64,000 nucleotides of DNA. Source: Centrapalus pauciflorus. Its lineage: Eukaryota; Streptophyta; Magnoliopsida; Asterales; Asteraceae. Positions 13,680 through 25,025 of the stretch are shown here, piece by piece (the stretch's first letter is position 1; every line of letters starts with the position of its first letter). Location of the stretch: the NCBI GenBank assembly GCA_020465985.1, contig JAANYP010002947.1, forward strand, positions 845,501 to 909,500. Direction: 5' to 3'. The translations under genes were made by a program, and so were the position numbers. The notes beneath the pieces are model-generated. The model saw only the letters and a list, made by a program, of their open reading frames with translations, had not been told where the DNA came from and ran no database searches.

Positions 13680-14028
13680 ATAATTCTATTTATTATAACA
13701 ATATATAAACAAAAAAACATGAAAATAAAATAAGAAAAGTGTCGATCATGATGTTTTTCATATAAATTTTGTAGTTTCACCATATTAAAATATTGTTCCA
13801 ACAAATGATCTTTTCGGTTTTTACATTGTGGGTTTTTAAATCATTTCTTAATTTGCATGTTGTGAGCTTTTCAAATTATCGGTTCTATGCCCGATAAAAC
13901 CGATACCCGCAGAACCGATAACCGAAATTTGAAGATTATAAGAACCGATAACCGAACCAAATATTATATATCGGTTCTGATTCGGTTCCAATTTCGGTTC
14001 GGTTTTTCGGTCATTCCATACATCCCTA
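13421..14028. mobile_element. Non-autonomous hAT-type element 1 (608 bp)
   Basis: The ends are inverted: TAGGGATGTAAATGG on the left, TAGGGATGTATGG on the right read in reverse. The element is flanked by perfect 8-bp copies of TTTATGAC (13413-13420 and 14029-14036), the target-site signature of the hAT superfamily. The interior is filled with CCGGAACCG, AACCGATAACCGAA and GGTTCGGTT words in both orientations near the ends, and a (TA)n-(TG)n tract in the middle. No transposase is encoded. Confidence 0.88.
13600..13680. repeat. (TA)n-(TG)n microsatellite inside hAT-type element 1
   Basis: About 33 TA units run into about 8 TG units. It lies within the transposon at 13421-14028. Confidence 0.95.
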
Positions 14029-14538
14029 TTTATGACCATTCAATTAAAAATTATTAACAACTCCGTATTTTAATGAAACAAATAGGTATAAAAATATTAA
14101 TATTTTTAATCAATCATAAACAAAAATAAATACAATAACAACCGTCAACACTAATATACATATACCTTTTTTTTTAATGAAAACATTTCGAATTAAATTG
14201 GTTCGTCGTTTTTCCATTTCGTTAAATTGGAAATCGAAATGGTACATCGTTTTTTCTACTAAAACAATAAAAATTAGATTGTTTGGTTGTTTTTTTACGT
14301 TTGGTTAAATCAAAAATCAAAATGGTTATTCGTTTTATCCGTTCAAAATACTTGAATTTGATTGGTTTTTTTTTTATTTGGTTAACTATTTCGCTGGAAA
14401 AAAATTTAAAGTGTTCGTAGTTTTAATTTTAAATGTTTTCGCTTGAAAAAAATAACGAACCATTTCGGTTTTGAATTGAATCAAACGAACGAAACACCCG
14501 CTTAATCTAATTATTAATGTTTTTGACCAGAAAATATG

Positions 14539-14611
14539 ACAAATGCACTTACGTTGTCATCATGTAATCCACTAATGCTTAAATACACAAATGCACTTAC
14601 GTTGTCATCAT
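14539..14611. repeat. 25-bp direct repeat with a 48-bp period
   Basis: ACAAATGCACTTACGTTGTC followed by ATCAT occurs at 14539-14563 and again at 14587-14611. It lies just before a Helitron-type 3' end. Confidence 0.85.
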
Positions 14612-14681
14612 TAAACTATTTTCTATTTCTTAACATCGTAATTTATCTTAAGCGACAAAAACTACATGTTTTTTATGGATA

Positions 14682-14714
14682 CCCGCAGCAATGCGCGGGC
14701 AACCATAACACTAG
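14682..14714 (+). mobile_element. Helitron-type 3' terminus
   Basis: A GC-rich hairpin (CCCGC at 14682-14686 paired with GCGGG at 14695-14699) is followed 11 bases later by CTAG at 14711-14714 and then T. This matches the plant Helitron 3' end (hairpin, then CTRR, inserted between A and T). The 5' end lies upstream and was not identified. Confidence 0.6.
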
Positions 14715-15060
14715 TTCACAACATACATCATCGGTCAATTAGCACCAGCTGAAGTAACTCCACAAATGAGAATGGTAGGAACAGCAACTATTATTATCAT
14801 TATGCCTTCCATTTCCTAATTGTGGACAGCCAAAACAGTTATGTATGTGCATTCTACTTCTATAAGCACCGCCCGCGTCTATACAAGAGGTCTCGTCTTC
14901 TTCAACAAACAAACAATTTCTCAAAACTAAAACAATCTAACTTGTTATCTCCAATGATCATAATTAAATCTAAACACATAAAGTTAGATATAAATGTAGA
15001 AATATGGTAAATAAAGTGTAACTTTGTGTTAATTATTTTGTTAACAAAATTTAAAATATA

Positions 15061-17087
15061 TCTATACTATATAAAATAAGAAAACCACTTGGAGTTTCTG
15101 GACCATTGGATGGAAAGAAATCAATGGTCCAGATTAATGACAACTCATAATTATTTATGAAATGTCTCTTATATCCTTATACACATGCCATTTTTTAATT
15201 CATTTTCCATATTTACTATCTTAACTTAATTACATTAAATTTTGATTTTATTTTTTTCATTAATGAATTAATAAAAACTAAAAGAAACATTCATTTGCAA
15301 ACAAATATTATGGTTTAAAATGGTATAATATAATAACATTTGTTTTCATGTAATATCATTTTGTAGTTGATAAAAAATAGAATTTATATGTTTAAAATAG
15401 ATGTTTATGCATAATTAACTCGTCTTATTTATAGACTTCATCATGAATAACTCATTTGATATTTGAATTTATAATAAATTACATTTATTTGATAAACTAA
15501 TATCGTCATATGTACTATTTAGAAAGACTTTGCTCTCGATAAAATTTAAGGTATTTTAGTAATAGTAAATAATAATAATAATCTGTATCTATATTTATCT
15601 ATTCTATTAAAATAGTAACACATTTATTTTATGTTATATTATGAAAAGTATATAATAAAAGTAATGCACATTTAACATATAATTAACGAAAAACAAATGA
15701 TTGGATTAGTCTAATAATAATAATAATAATCTATAACTATATCTATTCTATTAAAATAGTAATTACATATCACTTAACGATTAAATGAACTGTCATTTGG
15801 ATTAAAACATGTTTTTATCATTAATGTTTATTTATTACTATAAATAATAAAGTTTTTATAAATCATATTAAACATAAAATATTAACAAACTAAATATATT
15901 TTTTCGTTTCAATATTTCATATGTTTTCATTCATAAATTTATATAAATTTTAAATTTAAATATTATATTATCAATATTATTTATATATCTAATTTAAAAA
16001 TAATTTAACATCAATTATTATACTTATCTATATATCTACTTAAGAATATATATTATTTGTTATAGGTTTCTTAATATATATATTAAAATTAAATATAGAT
16101 TATATAAACGATATTAAATATGTGAAAAATAAACATAATACAATATTAATAAAATCATATTTTATAACGTTTTATTTTATTGTTATAAATACATATAAAT
16201 TTTATGTAGTACATAAAATTTGAAATTTCAAACTATATCAATTATGTGCGTGTGTATAAATTTTAAAATAAAAAAACTTAAAAGTCATGTATATATAAAA
16301 GGTTTAATAAATAATATATACTGTAAACAACTATAGTTTTCTTGTATTTTTTAATAAAAGTATATATTTATATGGTTTAATTTTATTTTTACATATATAG
16401 ATATGTTTATACAAAATACCATCAAGTTGGATCATATTTGTGATAAAAATCGTCAACCATTTTTCATTCCACAATAATCATCCAACCACTAAAATCTCAA
16501 AAAAGAGGATATTATCGGTTACATTAGGTCGAAACTCATCGGCAACCGTCGACAAGTCACAAGTGACACTAGAAGTTCACCGAATAAGTTGTAGTCGGTT
16601 GGAGGTTTTTTGTACGATAAAAATTGGTTATGGGGTTTTAATCACAAAAATAGTCCAACTTGAAAGTTCTTGTTTGAATTTTTTTATATTTTATGTAATC
16701 AATCAATAAATAGAAATAAAAGAGTAAATATACTCAATTCTCGTGAGGTCATGTGTCATCAACATGAATTGACACGTGTTATTTATTTATTTAATAACTA
16801 ACAAATAATATTTAAATTATATCTATCCAAATCTTAGAGAATCTAATTTAAATTCAAATCAAATCCAATAAAATCTAATATCCTAATAACTTATTAACTA
16901 TAATATAATAAAATTTTAAAAGAATATAGAAAAATAAATGTTTTTATACATATTTAAAATATAGAAAATTTACAAGTATTAATAAATAATAATATAATTC
17001 TTATATACTTTTGTCATAAAAAATAATATTTCTATTTTTAACTTTTAGTTTTAAAAATATCCGCGAAATACGTGGGTAATAAACTAG
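15061..17087 (+). mobile_element. Non-autonomous Helitron candidate (about 2.0 kb)
   Basis: The 5' end TCTATACTATATAAAATAAG is preceded by A. The 3' end CTAG at 17084-17087 is followed by T, with a small hairpin (CCGCG...CGTGG, one G-T pair) just before it. An insertion between A and T without target duplication is the Helitron signature. The interior is extremely AT-rich and has no Rep/helicase open frame, so it is non-autonomous. Part near 16740-16790 (GTCATGTGTCATCAACATG, GACACGTG) recurs in inverted form near 20480-20510, which supports one family. Confidence 0.65.
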
Positions 17088-17181
17088 TTATTTATTAAAA
17101 GTTATTCAAGTAAACACATCATAATGGCAACTTGGCAAGTGAGTCATCTATCAAAGAACCGATGTCTGATAAAAACATCTA

Positions 17182-17475
17182 GGTTGCGTTTGGTAGAGAG
17201 AATCGTAGAGAAAACAATTGAGCATAAAATCTATAGTTTTTTATACTATCAAATTTGAAAATGCAATAACCATATAGTAGTTATAATTCTTATTCTTTAA
17301 TTTTAGTTTACCATTAATTCTCCATCATTGCTAGAGAAATGAAAGAATAGAATTTTAACATATACATTGATCTATCCGGAGAATTCATAAAGAATTTATA
17401 TATGCAATTCAAGTCTTCTAACTTGTAATTTGTCTTCATTTCCTTTCTCTTTCATTCTCTCTATCAAATGCAACC
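17182..17475. mobile_element. MITE with GGTTGCGTTTGG ends (294 bp)
   Basis: The left end GGTTGCGTTTGGTAGAGAGA matches the right end in reverse (GGTTGCATTTGATAGAGAGA). Both sides carry CTA (17179-17181 and 17476-17478), a 3-bp target duplication. Three-base duplications fit PIF/Harbinger or CACTA-type MITEs. There is no coding capacity. Confidence 0.65.
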
Positions 17476-17657
17476 CTAGTTATTTATCAGATCGATCACA
17501 AATAAGATGTAAAGACGTAATACGCGTTAAGTTGATAAGAAAATTAAAGGTGCCTTTTCATGCCATTATATTATATGCTCATAATGGCAAGTGAGTCATC
17601 TATTAAAGAAAAAAGCAACCAATAATTCTTCCATTTATATGATCCAATTATTTTAGG

Positions 17658-19211
17658 GAGTTAATTACAAAAATGGTCACTGTGGTTTGTCCTAAAATTT
17701 GGATTTGGTCCCTGAACTTTCAATTTTACAAAAATGGTCCTTATGTTCATAGTTTGTTTACAATTTTGGTCCCTCAACCTATTAACTTTTTTAATATGAC
17801 AAAATTACCCTTATTTTGATGCAAACCATAGGGACCATTTCTATAATTAGTTTTTAACTCTTTTTAATCTTAATTAAATAGATTATTTTTTAGTGTTACT
17901 TAAATTTAATAAACTATAAAAAATAGAAAAGAATTATTTAATTATTTATATTGGTTCATAAATAATTTAGATATTTTTAGTCTTAGTTAACTTTAATTTA
18001 CTATAATCAAAGTGTAAACCAATCAAAATTTATAATCGAAAATATCAATTATGTTTAGAAATTATTTTTTAAAAAGGTTTCATAAATAAGAAATTTTTTT
18101 ATTTATAATTATTTATACTGGTTCATACAATTATAATAAAAAATATTTATGTTGATCAAACCAAAAAGACCATTTATGTAATTGACTCAACTTTATTTTT
18201 AGTGTTAATTAATTTTAATGAATTATAAAAAAAATATTTATGAGCTAACAGTTTAATTAAAGTTAAACATATTAAATAACTTAAATAAATAAAAATTTAA
18301 CGTTTAATTTGACCGAGTTAGGAAAAACTTCCAAATGGTCTAAGACAATCAAATTTTTTATTTAACGTATTAATTATTTTATCGTTTTAATTTTTAATTA
18401 CACAAAAAACGATTTAAAATTTTATGTCCATATAACATCTTTGAGATTCATGATTAACAAGTTTTATCATCAAACTTTGGTTTGTCAGACCTTTACATAA
18501 AAATCGAGAAATATAAATAGGTTTTTAATCTTTTTTCATCTTTCAATTTGACTTTTCATTTTAATCCGATTAAATCGACACCTTAAAAACTTAAACCATT
18601 TAGATTTATCACTTTACCATTATCACCTTGCTTTGATATAAATGTGAACAGATTATAAAATATAATCTTTGGCCGATTTTATTTAAGAAGAAAGTAAAAT
18701 ATTTGACCAACAAACATATTTTTATTATAAATTTATGAACCAACATAAATAATTATAGACTCAAATATTTTTATAATATTTTATATACGAAACTTCTAGA
18801 AAATAGTGTCTAAACATAAATGATTTTTTCGATTATAAATTTTGATTGGTTTACACTTTGATTATAGTAAATTAAAATTATTTAAGACTAAAAATATCTA
18901 AATCATTTATGAACGAACATAAATAATTAAATAATTCTTTTATTTTTTTATAGTTTATTAAATTGAAGTAACACCAAAAAATAATTTATTTAATTAAGAT
19001 TAAAAAAGAGTTAAATAATTAATTGTAGAAATGATCCCTATAGTTTGCATCAAATTAAGGGTAATTTGGTCATATTAGAAAAGTTAATAGGTTGAGGGAC
19101 CAAAATTGCAAACAAACTATGAAAATAAGGACTGTTTCTGCAAAATTGAAAGTTCAGGGACCAAATCCAAATTTTAGGACAAACCACAGGGACCATTTTT
19201 GTAATTAACTA
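17658..19211. mobile_element. Mutator-like long-TIR non-autonomous element (1.55 kb)
   Basis: The two ends are long inverted repeats of several hundred bases, starting (G)AGTTAATTACAAAAATGGTC and including GTGGTTTGTCCTAAAATTTG, GGTCCCTCAACCTATTAACT and a further arm around ACTATAATCAAAGTGTAAAC. Perfect 9-bp copies of TATTTTAGG flank it (17649-17657 and 19212-19220), the target length of Mutator-like elements. No transposase frame is present. Part of the same end motif occurs at 13254-13390. Confidence 0.85.
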
Positions 19212-19590
19212 TATTTTAGGACTCGTAAAAAAAAAAAACTTCTAATAGAACCAATATATGTATGGATGTCTATATATGGTAATTAATTATATTTTTTGTC
19301 CCTATATTTCATGATTTTTCATAGTTTTGTTCTTATGATCGATCATTCATTTTTATTTTCATAACACCAGATGATAAAAATATTCATTTTTTTTTAATAA
19401 ATTTAATTGTTACAGCTCAAGTAACAGTGTAATAACTTTCAAGTGAGAGTTATGTAATTTGGATAGTTTTTTTTTACAATTATTAATTTTTACAAGAGAG
19501 TATTAACTTTAAAGAGAATTTTTATGTAATTTTTAAAGCTAAGCTAGGGTAAGTAAATCATAGAAACTATTTTATCAATTTACTATAGGA

Positions 19591-19955
19591 GGTGTTTGGT
19601 TTTGCGTTACGATAGATACTACTACTACAAGAATGTAAATATTTAGTTTAAAAGTGTTTGAATAACATTGCTTAATAATTGATCGTTTGTGTCTAGAATT
19701 AATCCTACAACATTTTTCTAATTAATGTTAAAAACTATAGCTTAGTTGATTGCTTAATAATTGATTATTTAGTTGTTTTACAAGTTAAAACGTAAATCCA
19801 AATACTTTAAAAACTTATCATTTGATAATTGTGATATCAAACAACAAAAGTTAAGCTAAACACTAAATTTTCAACAATAATTTTTGTTATAACTATTATC
19901 TGATTTTTAATTTTCAAAATACTGTAGTAATTACTTAAATGCAATTCCAAACACC
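19591..19955. mobile_element. Probable small MITE with GGTGTTTGG ends
   Basis: GGTGTTTGGTTTTGCG on the left faces GCAATTCCAAACACC on the right. No clear target duplication could be chosen. The interior is AT-rich without coding potential. Confidence 0.4.
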
Positions 19956-20092
19956 CTTGAATAGTTGAATGTCGTGATTTCATCCTGTAAAGCAATAGAC
20001 AGCAATACCTTTTCCCGTTAAAAACAATTAATCATTGTACATAAGATAAAATGTAGCTTGATTATACATATTGTTGTTATTTAAATAAATGT

Positions 20093-20096
<4 letters not shown>

Positions 20097-20171
<75 letters not shown>
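20097..20171. repeat. (TA)n microsatellite
   Basis: About 37 TA units without interruption. No gene is adjacent. Confidence 0.95.
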
Positions 20172-20173
<2 letters not shown>

Positions 20174-20243
20174 CACCAGATAATAGCAAGCATGGATTTG
20201 AATTTTTTTGGGTACGTGGCGTTATTACTATATATTATTATTA

Positions 20244-20565
20244 CTAGTTTATTACTCGTCGTAGCATGCGAATATTTTTAATATATAAAAAATATAATAA
20301 ATTAAAAGGTAAATATATAAATATTATTTTTTTAAACAAAATGATATAAAAATGATATTATTATTTATTATGACCTATTAATTTTATATTTATATATATA
20401 TAAAAATTATTTTTTTATATTTTCTTGAACATTTATTATTATAATAGATTTGGATTTATTTTTAAAACCTATAAATGACATGTGTCGATTAATGTTGATG
20501 ACACGTGATTTCACAACAAATGGGTATAGTATGTTACTTTTTTATTACTATTTATTATAGATAGA
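20244..20565 (-). mobile_element. Short Helitron-like element in reverse orientation
   Basis: Read on the minus strand it begins TCTATCTATAATAAATAG after an A (20566) and ends AGTAATAAACTAG next to T (20243). Its interior shares the ACACGTGTCATCAAC-type segment with the 15061-17087 candidate. The terminal hairpin is weak (TCG/CGA), so confidence is limited. Size is 322 bp. Confidence 0.45.
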
Positions 20566-21040
20566 TTAGGGATGGTTGTAAAAAGATTTAATTATAATTG
20601 ATATAAATAAGTTAATTTGATCACATATTTAATGTACGTACGTTTTTCAATATATTAATTAATTGTTATCATTTCGATAGATCAGTTACCGATGGACGAC
20701 CATAACCTTAATTAAAGACGTACGTTTCTATCGACCAATACAATTAGTTAGTTAGTTAGTTAGTTGTAATTAATACATGATAATGATATAATATTATCAT
20801 TTTCATTGGAGCTTCAATTAGTTTTGGGGGTACGTGGGTTGTTAATTAATGATCGAATGAGTTGTTAGTCGACATATCCATCATATCATATCGATCATAT
20901 ATATGATATATGTATATAATAATAATAATTGTACGTTTCAATGATGCATTAATTAAGCAGTACAATGACGACAGTCAACTTGAACAACATTCATTATACA
21001 TATTTGAAACTAAATTAAGCATTAATTAATTACCATATAT

Positions 21041-21069
21041 ATGTAAATGTAAATGTAAATGTAAATGTA
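21041..21069. repeat. (TGTAAA)n short tandem repeat
   Basis: Between four and five units of the hexamer, about 130 bp beyond the stop codon of the DUF3339 gene and so possibly within its 3' flank. Confidence 0.85.
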
Positions 21070-21199
21070 TAGTTGTATATATACTATACGGAGGCATACC
21101 ACAAATTAAACAAAACGTATACGTAGTCGATCTTAAAATCGATCTGGAGGAAATGAATTGATCAAAAAGCAACGAACGTCGTATGTCATCGATCGATCT

Positions 21200-21409
21200 C
21201 TAGCCAAGGTAGACATGCACTCTAAGGGCAAACGTGAATAGGCAAATGATAGCAAAGTAAAGTATGGTATGAACCACTATGGCTACTCCGCTAGTTTGGA
21301 AACAACAAAATTCAACACAGCGTCCACGTCCGGGCAGTTGAAAGAGCAAACCTGGCGATAATAGTGCAAATAACAATACTGATACAAAAACAGGCCCCCA
21401 ATCTGACAT
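21200..21409 (-). CDS. DUF3339-family small membrane protein
   Basis: A single exon encodes 69 aa, the usual size for this plant family. The start MSDWGPVFVSVLLFALLSPG and the following LLFQLPGR are hallmark words of DUF3339 proteins, and VHTILYFAIICLFTFAL matches the second half. Two hydrophobic segments (about residues 9-25 and 42-62) flank a short polar loop with RGRCVEF, so a two-pass membrane topology is likely. The biochemical role of the family is unknown to me. The start is the first ATG of an open frame with a full-length match. A TATA-type sequence lies about 110 bp upstream. The gene sits alone among transposons and microsatellites. Two cysteines in tandem (CC at residues 34-35) are not part of the pattern I remember for the family and may be lineage-specific. 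Confidence 0.85.
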   Translation of the reverse strand: MSDWGPVFVSVLLFALLSPGLLFQLPGRGRCVEFCCFQTSGVAIVVHTILYFAIICLFTFALRVHVYLG

Positions 21410-21518
21410 CTCGATAGGACGTACTATGAATGAATTTAATTTATTTGTGGTAGGTTAATTATGGGCGGTGGTCTGGTGGATGAGGTAGATGGATGAAGTG
21501 AAGGGGTTGGTTGGTTGG

Positions 21519-21526
21519 TATTTATA
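21519..21526 (-). promoter_or_regulatory. Probable TATA box of the DUF3339 gene
   Basis: TATAAATA on the minus strand, about 110 bases upstream of the ATG, would give a 5' UTR of about 80 nt. No experimental support; the position and sequence fit a plant core promoter. Confidence 0.5.
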
Positions 21527-21796
21527 ATTAATTATACATCATACATGTATATATGTTAGACGAAAACTTGGTTGAGAAGCAAAACATGTACATGCAGTGC
21601 AATGCAATGCAATAAAAAGGTTTAATTAGTGGATGAAGTCACTCCTTGATCCGATTGCCTTTTATGTTGTCAATATTGATAATGATGTCAAATCAAAATT
21701 AACTACATTAAACCATTAATTAAATTCCATTACATTGTAACTATCATATAATTTGTAACTAAGTTAATGCCAATCTATTACATTTACATGGATCTA

Positions 21797-21799
<3 letters not shown>

Positions 21800-21861
<62 letters not shown>

Positions 21862-21866
21862 AATAA
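21800..21866. repeat. (TA)n-(ATA)n microsatellite
   Basis: About 24 TA units pass directly into about 6 ATA units. Confidence 0.95.
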
Positions 21867-21991
21867 AATTTGCTTAATTTTAGTTAATTAATTATTAAAT
21901 TAATCATATTAGACTTGGATAGATTTGCTTTGCTTTAAAATTTAAAGTAAAATTTAGTTAATGAACTGACAAAAGGATAGAGTGACACATC

Positions 21992-22840
21992 TAAGGATGG
22001 CAATCGTCACCCGATCCAATGACCATCCACCCGATCCAATCCACCATTGGTGGATATGGACGAAGTAAAATGGATGAATATCGGATATGGATGAATATTG
22101 GATAGGATATGGACGAAGATTTCTCATCCATGGATAATATCCATTTACCCGATATTAATAGTTTTTTTTTACATTTTTATGTTATGATATTATATAAATC
22201 TATATACATATTTGTAATCTTTTATTGCATAATTAATTAATTAGAATTAAAAATATAATAACTCATATTAATTTGTCATAACATTATTTTTTTATGGTAA
22301 GAAAATGAGATAAAGACCAAAGCACATACCATTAGCTTAATCTAATCTTCTATTTAACTATTATTTTTCTTGATAAACTCCATTAAACATCCTAACTCCA
22401 AAAATTCCAAGTTCTAATGATGCTAATAACTAAACACTAACATCTGCTGTTCAAAAAAAAAAAAATTTGAACAATTTAGCCTTCGATTTCTAAAGTGGTC
22501 TCTATTAAAAAACCTAATGATTGGTGTTATAATATTTACAAATTTTTTATGTTTTGTTTGTATTTGTTTTAAAGTATATTTGGATTACTCTTTTATTTAA
22601 ATCAAACTATGTATTGCGAGTGGCGATAATTGTTAAAACAATGCACTATGGTAATTTAAAAAGAGTTTTTTCTAATATCCAACGGACATCCGTTTACCCG
22701 TTTCATCCAGTGGATATGGATATGGATGGATGAAATTAATTTGAATGGATATGGATATGGATGTGGATGATTAAAAACTTCATGGATATGGATATGGATA
22801 TGACATCATCCAATCCATATCCGATCCATTGTCATCCCTA
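21992..22840. mobile_element. Non-autonomous hAT-type element 2 (849 bp)
   Basis: Inverted ends TAAGGATGGCAATCG and, in reverse, TAGGGATGACAATGG are flanked by perfect 8-bp copies of GACACATC (21984-21991 and 22841-22848). Both subterminal regions are built of GGATATGGAT and CATCCATATCC words. The centre is AT-rich and non-coding. The word set is unrelated to that of the other hAT-type elements here although the ends match. Confidence 0.87.
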
Positions 22841-22898
22841 GACACATCAAAGGAAAACATGACCTGTGACATGCTACTTACTCATTTAATAGTATAGA

Positions 22899-22962
22899 TA
22901 GACTGGACGTATAAAATAGAATATACATACTAGACTGGACGTATAAAATAGAATATACATAC
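22899..22962. repeat. Perfect 32-bp tandem duplication
   Basis: Two adjacent identical 32-bp units (TAGACTGGACGTATAAAATA onwards) at 22899-22930 and 22931-22962. Identity suggests a recent replication-slippage or repair event. Confidence 0.9.
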
Positions 22963-23569
22963 TACGACAAATACTATATGTGTTATCAAATTAAATTTTT
23001 TTTTTTAATGATGAATTCACGTTTGCTGTATCTAAAATCTAAAATCTCCATATAGCATACAATGACAATCTCATGACTGATTCAAGTTCTCATGTCACCA
23101 TTTGCATAATTTTCTATCGTTTTTCCATTTTGAAAATTCAGTTGATTAAATTGGTTGTTGGGACCAACAAATAGATACGTTTAATTCAAATTAACATAAA
23201 CAATCATACAATATCAAATAAAAATACAATAATTAATAAAGATAATTTAAAATCGTATTACTTACGGTTGCCCTCTATCTATATAACTATTCATCTTTTA
23301 AAATCGATCAATTAAAACTTCAATGATAACCTTATAAAGTGTTTCTTTTTCAACAACACAATTTAGTATTGTTTAAAACCAATCACTCATTTGATACTGT
23401 AAATCTGACTTTATCAACTTTATCTTAGAAGAACATATTTAATCGATGAATCATCATCATGATAAAATTTCATTGCAAATCATTAATCAATTGTTGATAG
23501 TTTGTAAAGGCATAAACTTTCAATGAATCATCATCAATAGTTCATAAAGAAGTAACCCTAGATTCATGG

Positions 23570-23720
23570 GCGGATACATAGTTTAATTGTGGGGTCAAAC
23601 GACTCCGATAAATTTTTTTTATCTTATGTGTTATATATAATCAAAAAAATTTCAACCCCTATGAATTTGAAAGTTCGACCCCAATATCCTTGTTAGTTTT
23701 TATAAATTCTAAACATATAA
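23570..23720. repeat. Dispersed repeat, copy A
   Basis: Contains GGGGTCAAACGACTCCGATA, TTTCAACCCCTATGAATTTG and TTCGACCCCAATATCCTTGT. The same block occurs in inverted orientation at 38925-39085. The class could not be determined; it may be the tail of a retroelement. Confidence 0.6.
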
Positions 23721-24992
23721 AAAAATTTGTTACAAAATCCAAAAAAATATATCAAAACCTAATAGTTTGTTACCTATTTAACAAATAACTTTAAAATATA
23801 TGCGTATTAAACCTTCATTTATTGAGTTAATTCATTGTTGCACAGTTAACATTTAGGCTTGGACTAAGAATATATTGTTAGTTTTATTATTATTTGTTTG
23901 GTGTTTGTAAGAATTTTCTTTGTTGTTTTAGTCTTTTATATATTTAGATTATTATTTGTTTGAGTTACATTTGTTTAATTATTTTAGTTTATTAAACAAT
24001 ATAACTCAATTTTTCAAAAAGAATTACTAAAATCTGAAATAGGTAGGATAGTGGTGGCTTGGGCCCCCGACGCACGAAGGTGGTGGTTGTCTTCGGGCTC
24101 AATAGGAGCTGGGTTATTTGGATATGAGAGTTGAAGGTATTGGGTTTAGTTAATGGGGTCAAAATTTGGTTTTTTCAATTTGTTGGACTTAAATGACTAA
24201 TGGTTCTTCGCAGTTCGCACTCAATAATTGGGTTTTTAAATAAAAATAATTACATTATAAATAATTTGTTTCAATTGACGTTATACTATTTTTTAATCAA
24301 ATTATATTAAAATTTTTATCAATATTTGAAGACAAAAAGTTGCACGTTCAAGAGTCATCAGTTTCACATATGGCATTTAAAAAAAAAATTAGACTACAAA
24401 ATTACGATCCATTGCAACTAGTACAATACTTAGTACCCAACATCTCCTTTTGGTTCACCCAGCCATGATAGCATGAGTATTAATTAAAAAGTATATTGAT
24501 CATTTTGATATAATATTCAAATCAAAATGGGGTTTTAGAATACATAACGAATAAAAAAAGCTCATTCAGTTGATTGTTTGTAATAACGGATGAAGTCATA
24601 TGAAATATGTTTGTAATAAAAATAATCGATTTAATGATAATGTGATGAATGGATTTGATTTCCGGATGAAGATGAGTTCATTTTCTGGAGATGATGTGAG
24701 AAATAAAAAATTAGAAAGGATGGTGAAAAGTGAAAGAGGATGGTTGTTTCAATTAAGGTGGTTGTTGAATTGAAATCCTGAATTGCTTTGCTTGCCTAAA
24801 TGCCTAATGATGATTGGATTGGATTGGATTGTGGATTGTGGATTGTATTGTATATATAAACGCGAAGGACACAAGTGAAGTTGTTGGCGTTTACATATAC
24901 ATATACATACATATATATATATATAGTTTTTTTTGTCTGGAACCATTTTATTCCATTCAAAATATATGGCTACAACCAACTAACCAAGTGAA

Positions 24993-25025
24993 GTGTTGTG
25001 TTGTGTTGTGTTGTGTTGTGTTGTG
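24993..25025. repeat. (GTGTT)n pentanucleotide repeat
   Basis: About six and a half units of GTGTT/TTGTG, a short tandem repeat in intergenic DNA. Confidence 0.9.

Noticed and set aside
13527..13804. Open frames over the (TA)n tracts giving Tyr-Ile runs (also at 42641-42913 and 44832-45270)
   Set aside because: They are translations of dinucleotide repeats in both directions and have no family pattern.
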